From Corbicula japonica (taxonomy: Eukaryota; Mollusca; Bivalvia; Venerida; Cyrenidae), in the NCBI GenBank assembly GCA_038501625.1, contig JAZAYU010000081.1, positions 2,294,001 through 2,358,000 of the forward strand: a stretch of DNA of 64,000 nucleotides, given 5' to 3'. The translations under genes and the position numbers were made by a program. Position 1 is the stretch's first letter. Each line of letters begins with the position of its first letter. This document shows positions 47,989-58,658 of the stretch, piece by piece. The notes beneath the pieces are model-generated. The model did no database searches. It had not been told where the DNA came from and worked only from the letters and a program-made list of their open reading frames with translations.

Positions 47989-49377
47989 AATAATAAAGCA
48001 ATTGTATGGAAGATATTTTTGAATAAATAATATATTCTATGGCAATGTAATAGTCTAAGGAAAAACAGTTCATATGAAAGAGGTACTTACATGAAAACTT
48101 GCAGTGTTACACATTTCAGCATTGTTATGTCAAGACAAATGTAATTATGAAGACATCAATGGTAAAAATCTTCAAATGTTCATGTTTTCGGAATATATTA
48201 TAAACCTTTCACATTAGTTATTATTTAAGGATACCATTATTGAAATATTTACCTGTCCATGATAAAAGAAATATTTGGCTCATATGCCTTCGCTTTTCGC
48301 TATGTACAGAGTTAACAGTTAAAAAAAACACCAAAATGATATTTGTGTATTTGCTCATCTTGCCGTGTTTTCAACCCTTTTTGGGCTTTATTGCATGTGG
48401 TTGCTTTTTGGTCAGAAATAGTCTAATCCATCTAAAAGCGAACACTGTAGATTCTGATCAGATGGCAAGCTTGTGCAAGCTGATCTGGAACTACACTGTT
48501 TGCACGGGATAAACACCACATCCCATGGAGTAGTGTTTTATAGATAATTATATAAATGTATGTGATTTGTTGTTAAATATTGTACATGGTGAGGCTTAAG
48601 CTTTTATTTTTGAGCATTTGTTTTAGAGCAGTCATAGTTTCATGATCTTGATCTGTAATTGCAATATTCACTCCTAGACTGGTATGTTGTATTATGTTTT
48701 ACATTAAGGTCAGTGCTGTAGACATTGATCATAGTTGCATAGATGAGCAGACTTGTTTGGGTCTACAAAGTTTGATTTCAAATTATAATCCATCAAAGGG
48801 TAGGGTTAATAAAGATTGAGAGTTTTTAACATTCTTATTATTACATTGCTTTTTTGTATTTACCAAATGGATAATTGCATTTCCAAATATTTTTAATGCT
48901 ATTTTGATTTTCAGTACAGTCCATTATTTGCCTTTTGCTGCTTTGAGAGGAAGTGCTCATAAAAGAAACCTACCTCTTTTCCAATCAAAAATGATGTATA
49001 CATATCAGTAGATTTATTTAGCATTTGAGCATGTCATAAATATCTGTTTATAAGATTATTTTAAAGTTGTTAAATTGTGTGGTCATGAAATTCATTTTTT
49101 TTTCTAAAAATATTATTTTCATCAGAAATTAAAATGCAGATAAAATGTAGATAATCCTTGTGGTTTTTATTTTTTTTGTGAATTTTAAGACAATTTATAT
49201 ACCAAACTTTGAAATCTTTCCACTTTTTCAGTGTTATTTTTCCACTTAATTTTTTTCTCCATTCAAAGATCTGAAAATAATGCATTTCTGATCTAGTTGT
49301 TTATGTAATCTGAAAATCAATAATTCGCGCCAGTTATGCTTTTCTTGAATTTCATTTATTTTCTTCTGTCTTTCCAG
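47989..49377. other. Interval before the alternative last exon
   Basis: Contains a degraded TTAA-type MITE at about 48380-48545 (GTCAGAAATAGTCTAATCCA, GCTGATCTGGAACTACACTG) and a fainter one at 48700-48815. Nothing coding. Confidence 0.5.
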
Positions 49378-49473
49378 ATTGCTTTGAGACGAGAATTCCA
49401 AAAACTGATGGTAGTTTTTGCAGTTGTTTTTCTTTTTGTACTTTTCATATATGTAGTTATGAGGTTAATTTAA
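49378..49473 (+). CDS. PPxY protein alternative last exon, anchor version B
   Basis: After a strong acceptor (ttcttctgtctttccag), phase 0: IALRREFQKLMVVFAVVFLF, VLFIYVVMRLI and TAA. Design and sequence echo version A: basic residues, one hydrophobic span, then the shared pattern LFIYxxxRxI. AATAAA at 49735-49740 follows. It lies 4.1 kb past version A, so it would be a mutually exclusive terminal exon with its own 3' end. No transcript evidence is available here. Confidence 0.65.
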   Translation: MALRREFQKLMVVFAVVFLFVLFIYVVMRLI

Positions 49474-49861
49474 TGGGGAGAATTTATGTATATAAATATG
49501 TGATATATTCACACAAAAAGTTACAATTCTGTGATATTTGGGGTATTGTAAAGGTTTTTTTTATAGCATTAGTTACTTTGTTTTTCTTTTCTTTATTTAA
49601 AAGACCCTTCTGTTAAAAATTGTCTAAATTTCCTTTGTTGAGTCTATTTGATTGTCATTCTGAAATCTGCAGAATTATTGAGCTTTTTTCAAACGTAGCA
49701 CAAGACATTTCAGTTTTTGAAACTATTATTGACTAATAAAATTTGTAAAACTATGTGCAAATGGAATCAACAGTTACTGTTATTTTAAATATAAGTAAAC
49801 ATAATGTGTTCTCCTTAACAATTCAATTAACACTACTCTATACATTCTAGAGCAGCATTAA

Positions 49862-50092
49862 CCCTTTCCTCCATATATATGCATTTTAACACATGTGGGA
49901 CCAGTGTAGATCCAGATCAGTTGGCACATCCATACAGTCTGATCAGGATCTGCACTGGTCACATTTTGGTCAGAAATAACCTAATGAATCAAAAAGTGAA
50001 CAGTTTAGATCCTGATCAGATTGCATGGATGTGCCGGCTGATCTGGATCTAAACAGTTTGCCGACACAATAAAGGTATAATGGAGGAAAGGG
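49862..50092. mobile_element. TTAA-type MITE, 231 bp
   Basis: TTAA at 49858-49861 and 50093-50096; CCCTTTCCTCCATATATATG to ATGGAGGAAAGGG, all inner blocks present. Confidence 0.88.
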
Positions 50093-50104
50093 TTAATCAT
50101 ATTG

Positions 50105-50818
50105 CCTTGTTAAACCTCTGACTCTATGGAAACAGCTTTTATCATATGGACAACCAGAGAAGATTCAGATCAGCTGACAAACCCGTGCCATGTGATCTGA
50201 ATCTGCATAGTTCACAGCTGGCAAACCCGTGCCATGTGATCTGAATCTGCATAGTTCACAGCTGGCAAACCCGTGCCATCTGATCTGAATCTGCACAGTT
50301 CACAGCTGGCAAACCCGTGCCATGTGATCTGAATCTGCACAGTTCACAGCTGGCAAACCCGTGCCATCTGATCTGAATCTGCACAGTTCACAGCTGGCAA
50401 ACCCGTGCCATCTGATCTGAATCTGCACAGTTCACAGCTGGCAAACCCGTGCCATCTGATCTGAATCTGCACAGTTCACAGCTGGCAAACCCGTGCCATG
50501 TGATCTGAATCTGCACAGTTCACAGCTGGCAAACCCGTGCCATGTGATCTGAATCTGCACAGTTCACAGCTGGCAAACCCATGCCATGTGATCTGAATCT
50601 ACACAGTTCACAGCTGGCAAACCCATGCCATGTGATCTGAATCTACACAGTTCACAGCTGGCAAACCCATGCCATGTGATCTGAATCTGCACAGTTCACT
50701 TCATGAAACTGGAAAGCAAACAATGTAGATCCTGATCAGACTGCACAGATGTGCGGGCAAATGTAGAACTACACTATTCGACCATGGAATAAAAGCTGTG
50801 TCGATGAAGTAAAAGGTT
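50105..50818. mobile_element. TTAA-type MITE swollen by an internal minisatellite
   Basis: Left CTCTGACTCTATGGAAACAG, right ATGAAGTAAAAGGTTAA; between them a family block has been amplified (50173-50700). Confidence 0.75.
50173..50700 (+). repeat. 44-bp minisatellite, 12 units
   Basis: Unit GCTGGCAAACCCGTGCCATG then TGATCTGAATCTGCACAGTT then CACA, starting every 44 bp from 50217 to 50657, plus one variant unit before. Only about four positions vary. Confidence 0.95.
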
Positions 50819-51053
50819 AAAAGTTATCTGATTATATTTTTGTTACAATATCTTTGTTTCGATAACTTCTTTATATATACTGAATGGTTTACTTGTAAAA
50901 TGGTTCTTCTTTATGAACATGATGAAGAGCATTATAGAAAATGATGTGCAATGATGACTTTATTGTATAAAAATGTTGTAATGGCTAGCGATAAAATGGT
51001 ATAATAGCTGGCAGTATTATACCTCATTTGCATAAGCCCTTCTGTATTTAATA

Positions 51054-51061
51054 TGACGTCA
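51054..51061. promoter_or_regulatory. TGACGTCA motif near hairpin F
   Basis: Full CRE octamer. Just after it AGTCCATAAATCGCATATTG is a degraded copy of part of the hairpin F arm (AGTCCGTAAACTTGCATATT). Confidence 0.45.
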
Positions 51062-51373
51062 TCCAGTCCATAAATCGCATATTGACCGGCTATCCGGTCC
51101 ATAATTCTTATATTGACCGTTTTTGATTACTTCAGAATCTAATATAAGAATAATTATCTTATAAAGTGCGGGTCTGTTGCCTAGTAATATTTAATTTGAT
51201 TAACAAAAATGGAATAGTAAAAGGCGTGCTTTATATGCCTGATGGCTTGTAAATAATAAAAAATCTGTATGGGATTTTTTACACACTGAACAAATCAAAT
51301 TATTATTTAAAAGCAAATTATAGTAAAAATGACAGCAACAAAAGATATGAAAGAATTTAGATTCGGTATAATA

Positions 51374-51541
51374 TAACAAATAAAACATGGCATTGAGGGC
51401 AATATGCAAGTTTACGGACTGGTTGGTCAGACCTCGGAAGGTATATGGCCCTCAGCTGCGCTTCGGGCCATATACCTTCCTCAGTCTGACCAACCAGTCC
51501 GTAAACTTGCATATTGCCCTCAATGCCATGTTTTATTTGTT
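51374..51541. repeat. Long hairpin F
   Basis: Arms of about 78 bp: AACAAATAAAACATGGCATT / AATGCCATGTTTTATTTGTT, GACTGGTTGGTCAGAC and GAAGGTATATGGCC inverted, loop TCAGCTGCGCTT. Confidence 0.93.
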
Positions 51542-51544
51542 AAG

Positions 51545-52198
51545 TATTACATAGTTATACACATGTTAACTCTTGTGGAAATTCTAACATATTTTTTATA
51601 AAATGGCTTTTGTTGGAACCCAACAAAGGAACCCCAAAAAACTAAATGCTTGATTTCTGGTGATTATATGGCTAGGTAAACTCTGCTTTGGAGACACATT
51701 TTAGAATTGATTAAATTTGTGTATTTATCCCAGTTGAAACTTTATTAACCAAATGCTGCAATAAATTGATTATTAACATACTAATATAATATACATGTAA
51801 TATGTATTTATTAAATTGTAATCAATTAAGTTGAATCAGTTAAGTTTCTGTAGACATGAAGGTTTTCCATTCTGCAAAGTAGATAAGGGCAAAATGAAAA
51901 AAAGTAATATTGGACGCCACTGTGTTAGGGTGTGTTCACTTGTCACAAATTTCCATGGTAACTGCGAGAATGAGTGATCTCCCCTGTCAGACTTGAGTTT
52001 TGTACTTATTATATTTGTATAGTTATTAGTACCTGAAATTGGTATGTAAATATATATGATAATGAAAGTATCATATACAATGTGCTATTAATAACTTGAA
52101 AATCATGTGAACCATTTTGATTTAAAAAGATAACAAGTGAATACAAAACTTTCCAAATCAAGTATTTGAATGTTTGCTGTCGTACATCACCTACTGTA
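51545..52198. other. Intergenic, no feature seen
   Basis: AT-rich unique sequence. Confidence 0.4.
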
Positions 52199-52199
52199 T

Positions 52200-52388
52200 T
52201 AACTCTTTACTTCATATTATACAAGTTTAAACTCATGTGCAAACAGTGTAATGGTTACATCTTGATAAAAAACTTACAAATCTGAAAGCAAACAGTGTAG
52301 ATCCCATTTTAGATGGCACAGATGTGCTGGCTGATCTAGATCGATACTGTTTTCCTGCACAAAAAGGTGTATGTATGGAGTAAAGGGT
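52200..52388. mobile_element. TTAA-type MITE, internally deleted
   Basis: AACTCTTTACTTCATATTAT, CTGGCTGATCTAGATCGATA, ending ATGGAGTAAAGGGTTAA. Confidence 0.7.
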
Positions 52389-52645
52389 TAAAAAGCTAAC
52401 AAATAAATATTGAACATACTGAAATGGGTATTTGACCTATGTTTATTGTAGTTATTTTTTTGATGTTGTAATTATCACAGTAAAAGTCATGTTCATGACA
52501 GACAGAGCAGTCGAAGGCCTTTTTTGTGTATTTCCACCTGAAATGTTTAAATTATATATACAGTATATATTAAATTATTATGTGTATTGTTTATATTTTA
52601 TTAATTAATTTATGAAGAGTGACTGAAAGGAACACACAATATTAA

Positions 52646-52879
52646 CCCTTTCCTCCATAGACACACCTTTTTTGCGAGGGCTAACAGTTTAGATCCAGAT
52701 CAGCCGGCACATCTGTGCCATCTGATCAGGATCTAATCTGTTTGCTTCTTGATCCATTAGGTTATTTCTGGCTAAAATGTGACCAGTGCAGATCCAGATC
52801 AGCCAGCACAGATGTGCCAGCTGATCTGGATCTCCACTGGTAACAAATGGATAAAAATGTGTATATATAGAGTAAAGGG
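52646..52879. mobile_element. TTAA-type MITE, 234 bp
   Basis: TTAA on the left (52642-52645), TCAA on the right (mutated); complete inner blocks. Confidence 0.85.
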
Positions 52880-53249
52880 TCAATTTCCAGATCACTGCCT
52901 ATCAATCACAATTATAACTGTCCAATCAAACTTAACTATGTACGTTTAGGTCACAAACAATTTCTTAGAGAACTGCCAAACACTAAATGGCAAACGATCA
53001 ATTTTGATGGACAGATGAAGAGTGGATTATGAGCAGGATCAAATGATTTATTTTTATCATCTATGATTTTTTAATCAAGTGCCTTTAATATGTATATAAC
53101 ATAAAAATGTACTATGTAACAGAGTTAAACAAAGAAAAGGCAGATGTTAATTTTAAATTTATAATTTGTTTTATTATTTATAGAGTTTTACAGATTACAA
53201 ATTGTAATAATTAATATGACTTTGCATGCTTTTATGGCCATTTCTTAAC

Positions 53250-53605
53250 CCTTTATTTTATATATAAGCATTTTAACCCTTTCCTCCATATACACACACC
53301 TTTATGGCATGGGCAAACATTGTAGATCCTGATCAGCTGGCAAATCTGCCTTCTGATCAGATCTGCACTGTTTGCTATTTGATTTAAAAGGTTATTTCTG
53401 ACCAAAAAGCGACCAGTGCAGATAGTGATCGACAGCATGGATGTGCCAGCTGATCTGGATCTACACTGATCGCAACACGTAAAAATGAATATATATGGAA
53501 TAATGGGTTAAACCTCAAGGAAATAACCTAATGAATCTTAAAATGAACAGCTAAGATCCTGATCAGACAGCATTGATGTCTATATAAAGGTCTATCTATG
53601 AAGTA
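53250..53605. mobile_element. TTAA-type MITEs, one inserted at the end of another
   Basis: ACCCTTTATTTTATATATAA at 53250 is followed by a fresh TTAACCCTTTCCTCCATATA start at 53275; the main copy ends ATAATGGGTTAAA near 53510, then part of a third copy runs to 53605. Confidence 0.75.
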
Positions 53606-54143
53606 AACTTATGTAAAATATCAAGGGATAATCATTTGACAGGGTTTTGGTTGTTTCTACAATACACCAAAGAATGATCTTAAATTGGTATAGCATTTGT
53701 ATGTAAAAACACAACCCTTTCATAAAGGACAAACAAAATTGCTCCAAATTTTGCAAAGGTCAGAGACAGTTATTCTTTGTTTGAAGACAGCAAATTGTAT
53801 GTTATTTTCTACTGTCTAGATTGTTAAATCAGTGTATGGTGCACATTAAATAGAATTTATCTTAATTTTCAAGCCTTGTTTTCTTTGTTTATTTAAAACC
53901 ATCAAGACAATAATAAAATGCAAAATATTGTTTAAACTTCACTTACGCTGTATACTGTTATAACCATTCTTTAAAAAGGAAAATTCCGTTCTTAAAAATC
54001 CATGTACTGTAATACCCATGCCTTACAGGTTAAACCAAAGTAAATCCAATTCATAAAGACCTCAATCATGTCAATGTTAAATTCCCAATATTCCATGTAC
54101 ATGTTAATTTAACATGATTTCTCACATCTTAATTTCAAGACAA

Positions 54144-56903
54144 CCTGGCTAACCTGGTAAGCTTTGCGAACGGCACTACGCCGTGATCACGGCATATTCA
54201 ACACTTTTAACCGGCATAACCGGTTTCAATGTAGGAGATTTTGTGGGGTAAGGTAAGAAAATCGCAAAGTTTTTGGTTAGATATTTAAAAAATACTCAAA
54301 CCAATAGGCCTGTACGGCTGTCAAATCATGACTATTTATGATTCTAGTCTTCTCTGTGTCCAGAATACAGTAGTTTGCTCAATCATTCGTGAAAATGGAC
54401 CTCTCTGTACTGCAAAAGTTGTAAATTTCGTGTTCAAACGTATTTTTCTTGATTTAAACTAAAGTCTAGTTAAGAATTATGAATGCATAAAAAATGTTTG
54501 CACTGGAGGACACTGCAGTGTAAAGTTTTAGTGTGTTTTATCTATATTTTACTTGCTTCTTGCAAAAATTGAGAGACCACGCACCGTACACCGGCATTTG
54601 ATTTTTGCTACGCTGCGTATCACGGCATTTTGTACGATGCTGGTATTAAAAATATTTTAGTTATCGAAATATCAAACTGCTTCTTCACATCAATATAGTT
54701 GTAGTTGTGTTGGTGTACATTGCAAAACAAAGTACTTAAAAAATTTTCCATCAACAAGCAGGAGCGGATTCAAAGGGTGTTATTTTGAGTTGCTCAAACC
54801 GCCTTTTTGCGCATCAAAATTTAGTTTTCATGGGGATTATAAATTTGAAAGTTGGAATTATCACATAACTACCCTAAGACTGACCCAAACGAACTTCTTG
54901 TGTGGAAATCTTTGATCCGACCCTGAACAAAGCTAGCCACGCAATTCAGGAGTCCGCTACCAATGAAAACCCCAATCAATAATTTGTGAAAGATTTGTGA
55001 TTATGTTTACTTAATAACAATATTTAAATTTTCATGGGGATTATGGCCATAAAGTTGGAATTATCACATAACTACCATCAGACTGACCCAATCGAATCCC
55101 TTTCTTTCATCCAACCCTGAACACGGCTATCAGAGTATTGCACGCAAAAAACGGGTGAAACCCCAATCAATAGTTTGTGAAAGATAGTTAATGTTTATTC
55201 CAAATAACTGACTTGACCTTTGACTTGTGATGAAAAATGAAATAATGTACATAATGCTGTAATAACTCAAATATGTATACCAAGTGTCATCACTGTATCT
55301 TGTTTACTTTATGAGTTATTAAAATATTAAGTTTTCTCTATTTTAATAACAGACACCTACCGCAGACCATTATTGAAAATAAAAGGCTGTGCCTAATTTT
55401 CATTTTGCCATTTAAATGAATGCTCTTGACTACTTCTAAAGTTATAAAAGTATTTTTTCTTATTTATGTATGCCTGACCTTAGACCTTTGATGAAAAATG
55501 ATTCTGCGTATCATACAATTGATACACAGATTAAAGTGATTACAGCATAATGTACAACATTTCATTTCTCACCACACATCAAAGGTCAAGTCAGTTACTT
55601 GCAATAAACATAATGAGCACAGTCACATTACGAACAAATACGTCAAACGTAGGCAAAATTGCAACAGAAATGAAATTTTCAATACCCGTCACATTTAGTA
55701 TAAACAACAACCTATCCAAAAATTGGACCAAATCGGACAACGGATAATTCCTTAATTAGTATTTTAAAAATAAGATAAACGCACAAATATAACATAAATC
55801 AATGTCTTTTGGAAAACTCTGCATTCTTTTCAATACGATCTTTCAAAATCTAGTCTTTTAAACCGACTTCTATAAATGATTTTTGTCAATAAACATTAAG
55901 TATGTTAAACATTAATATATATGGTCATTTTACATGTTATAGACAAAGTTTGAAACAATGCTTAATGTTGATTTGCCCCACCCACACCCTACTGCTTCTA
56001 AACAAGGGGTAGATTTTTATGATTCAATTTAACTTTTATTGAAACAACGTCAGATAAATCTATCTTCCACAAATTATTTTTGGGGTTTTCATAGGTAGCG
56101 GACTCGGGTATTGCGTGAAATACTCTGCTAGCTTTGTTCATGGTCGGATCAGACTTCCACAAAAGAAGTTCGTTTGGGTCAGTCACGGGGTGTTATGTGA
56201 TAATTCCTACATTCTGGCCATAATCCACATTAAAATTAAATATTGATGCGCAACCCCAAAGAATACCCTCCGGATCCGCTCCTGCTTGTTGATGGAAGAA
56301 TTTTTAAGTATATCAAACTTTGTTTTGCAATGTACGCCAACACAACAAACTACAGCTCAATTAAATGTGAAGTAACAGTTAAAGATTTTGACAACCAAAG
56401 TAAAGTTTAATACCAGCATTGAATAAAATGCCGTGATACGCAGCGTAGCAAAAATCAAGTGCCGGTGTACGGTGCGTGGCCTCTCATTTTTTGGCAAGAA
56501 ATAAGTAAAATATAGATAAAACACACACAAATTTTACAATGCGTTGTCTTCCAATACTGACAGTTTTTATGCAGTCATAATTCTTCATTAAACTTCAGTT
56601 TAGCTCAAGAAAAATACATTTGAACAGGAAATTTACAACTTTTGCAGCACAAAGTGGTCCATTTTCACGAATGATTGAGCAAACTACTGTATTCTGGACA
56701 CAGAGAAGACTGGAATCATAAATAGGCATGATTTGACAGCCGTACAGGCCTATTGGTTTGAGTATTATTTAAATATCTAAGCAAAAACTTTGAGATTTTC
56801 TTACCTTACCCCACAAAATCTCCTACATTATGCCGGTTAAACGCGTTGCATATGCCGTGATCGCGGCGTAGTGCCGTTCGCGAAACGTACCAGGTTAGCC
56901 AGG
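54144..56903. mobile_element. Long terminal-inverted-repeat element, 2.76 kb
   Basis: Left CCTGGCTAACCTGGTA (54144) matches inverted TACCAGGTTAGCCAGG at the right. Arms stay alignable for about 850 bp (54144-55000 against 56050-56903), including CACTACGCCGTGATCACGGC, CAATAGGCCTGTACGGCTGT and CAACAAGCAGGAGCGGATTC. The left arm also has an internal direct duplication (54825-54995 and 55030-55190). Interior about 1 kb, no transposase seen. No clear target duplication. Mutator-like is one possibility. Confidence 0.85.
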
Positions 56904-57294
56904 GTGATATATTGCTATGAAGATCTGCAATTCACCTATTCAAAAACATACGGTAAATAGGGAGTTAGCGTTCTTGTAAGAAAAGTACTGATCTTTAACC
57001 GAACTAAGAAAATTACTGATCTTTAACCGAACAGACCCTATTTTAAACGCGGTGTCGCAAATACGGTGCCAAAAATACACATCCGCTGATCCGGAACTAG
57101 TACGCCTTTACCAAACGAGATACAGGCATGAATTTGCTTTCATTTATTTTCCTGACTTGTTATTCCTGCAAACAAGCCACACACAGGCCGATTTCTAACA
57201 GTAAAGAGGCCTCCAGATGAAGAGAAAAAATAGCATATATTAAAACGGACTTCATTCATGGACCAGGGAGGGATACAGCGTAATTTGATATTAT

Positions 57295-57915
57295 TCAACC
57301 TACAAAGGATAAATCCGTTCTTGCAAGCCCGTGTACTGTAATACCCATCTCTTACAAAGGATAAATTCGTTCTTGCAAGCCCGTGTAATGTAATACCCAT
57401 CCCTTACAAAGGATAATCCCGTTCTTGCAAGCCCGTGTACTGTAATTCGAATCCTTTTCAAAGGGTTATTCCGTCCTTGCAAGACCGTGTACTGTTTTAC
57501 GCTGCTTTACGAATCCCTTACAAAGGATAATTCCGTTCTTGCAAGCCCTTGTTCTGTTATACGAATCCCTTACAAAGAATAATTTCGTTCTTGCAAGTCC
57601 GTGTACTGTTGTACGAATCCCTTACAAAGGATAATTCCGTTCTTGCAAGCCCGTGTACTGTTTTACGAATCCCTTATAAAGGATAATCCCGTCCTTGCAA
57701 GTCCGTGTACTGTTTTACGAATCCATTACAAAGGATAATTCCGTTCTTGCAAGTCCGTGTACTGTTTTACGAATCCCTTGCAAAGAACTATTTCGTTCTT
57801 GCAAGTCCGTGTACTGTAATACGAATCCATTATAAAGAATAATTTCATTCTTGCAAGTCCGTGTACTGTTTTACGAATCCCTTAGAAAGGATAATTCCGT
57901 TCTTGCAAGAATTTG
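57295..57915 (+). repeat. 52-bp minisatellite upstream of the P450 gene
   Basis: About 12 units built on TCCGTTCTTGCAAGCCCGTG and TACTGTTTTACGAATCC; GCAAG starts recur every 52 bp (for example 57541, 57593, 57645). Ends about 380 bp before the ATG. One isolated unit-like sequence is at 53975-54030. Confidence 0.92.
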
Positions 57916-58212
57916 TACTTTCAGATATGCAGAACATTTAAGATATTTTTCGCTAACTTTCGAAGTATAAACAGGGTTAAAATGTATGATTAAGTTTCAT
58001 ATTTATTTATTTAACTTTGCACGATCACTTAATTACCTTTCACATCGGTTTCACAGTTTATTGAAAATACCGGACAAATACTAGAATGGCGACTCATATA
58101 AAAACGTCAATAGTTGTGTTAAAAGATAGGACGCTTTGATTCATATAAAATCATAAGTAGCTGCGTTAAAACATAGGGCGCGTTTTATTTACAAACTAGG
58201 ACTGATGGTGGA

Positions 58213-58220
58213 TATATAAG
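58213..58220 (+). promoter_or_regulatory. TATA box of the P450 gene
   Basis: TATATAAG, 78 bp before the ATG, predicting a start site near 58245 and a 5' UTR of about 50 nt. Just downstream is the palindrome TTTGCTCAAGCAAA (58227-58240). Upstream, about 58094 and 58142, TCATATAAAA is repeated. Confidence 0.55.
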
Positions 58221-58297
58221 TAGATATTTGCTCAAGCAAATCTACTTAAGTAAAGTGATCGACGGATGTAGCTTTAATTAGTTTTTAAATTATCAAG

Positions 58298-58658
58298 ATG
58301 GAAGTAGACGTTATATCGAATATTCCGTTACTTTTGGTGTTTGGAGTAGTATTTTTACTCTCGTATTTGTTCATAAGTCGTCGTAAAAACTATCCACCTG
58401 GACCAAAGGGACTTCCCCTCATCGGCAACTTGATGTGGTTTGCGAATGTAAGAAAGACAAAGCAGCGACAATGTGTGGCGTTATGTGAACTTCAGAAAAC
58501 TTACGGGGATGTAATATGCTTATGGCAAGCCGGTCAGCCATTTGTTTTCTTGCATGGATTCGATACGATACATGATGCTTTCGTGAAGAATGCGGATATT
58601 CTTAGCAACAGACCCAGTTGGATGAAAAATCTGAAGGAAGCGACCAAGGAAGGCAAAG
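58298..58658 (+). CDS. P450 exon 1
   Basis: Residues 1-120 plus one base: membrane anchor, proline hinge PPGPKGLPLIGNL, and the TYGDVICLWQAGQPFVFLHG segment. Donor gtatgg at 58659. Confidence 0.94.

Noticed and set aside
50173..50700. CRISPR-like array
   Set aside because: Units are contiguous with no unique spacers, and the sequence is an animal genome; it is a minisatellite.
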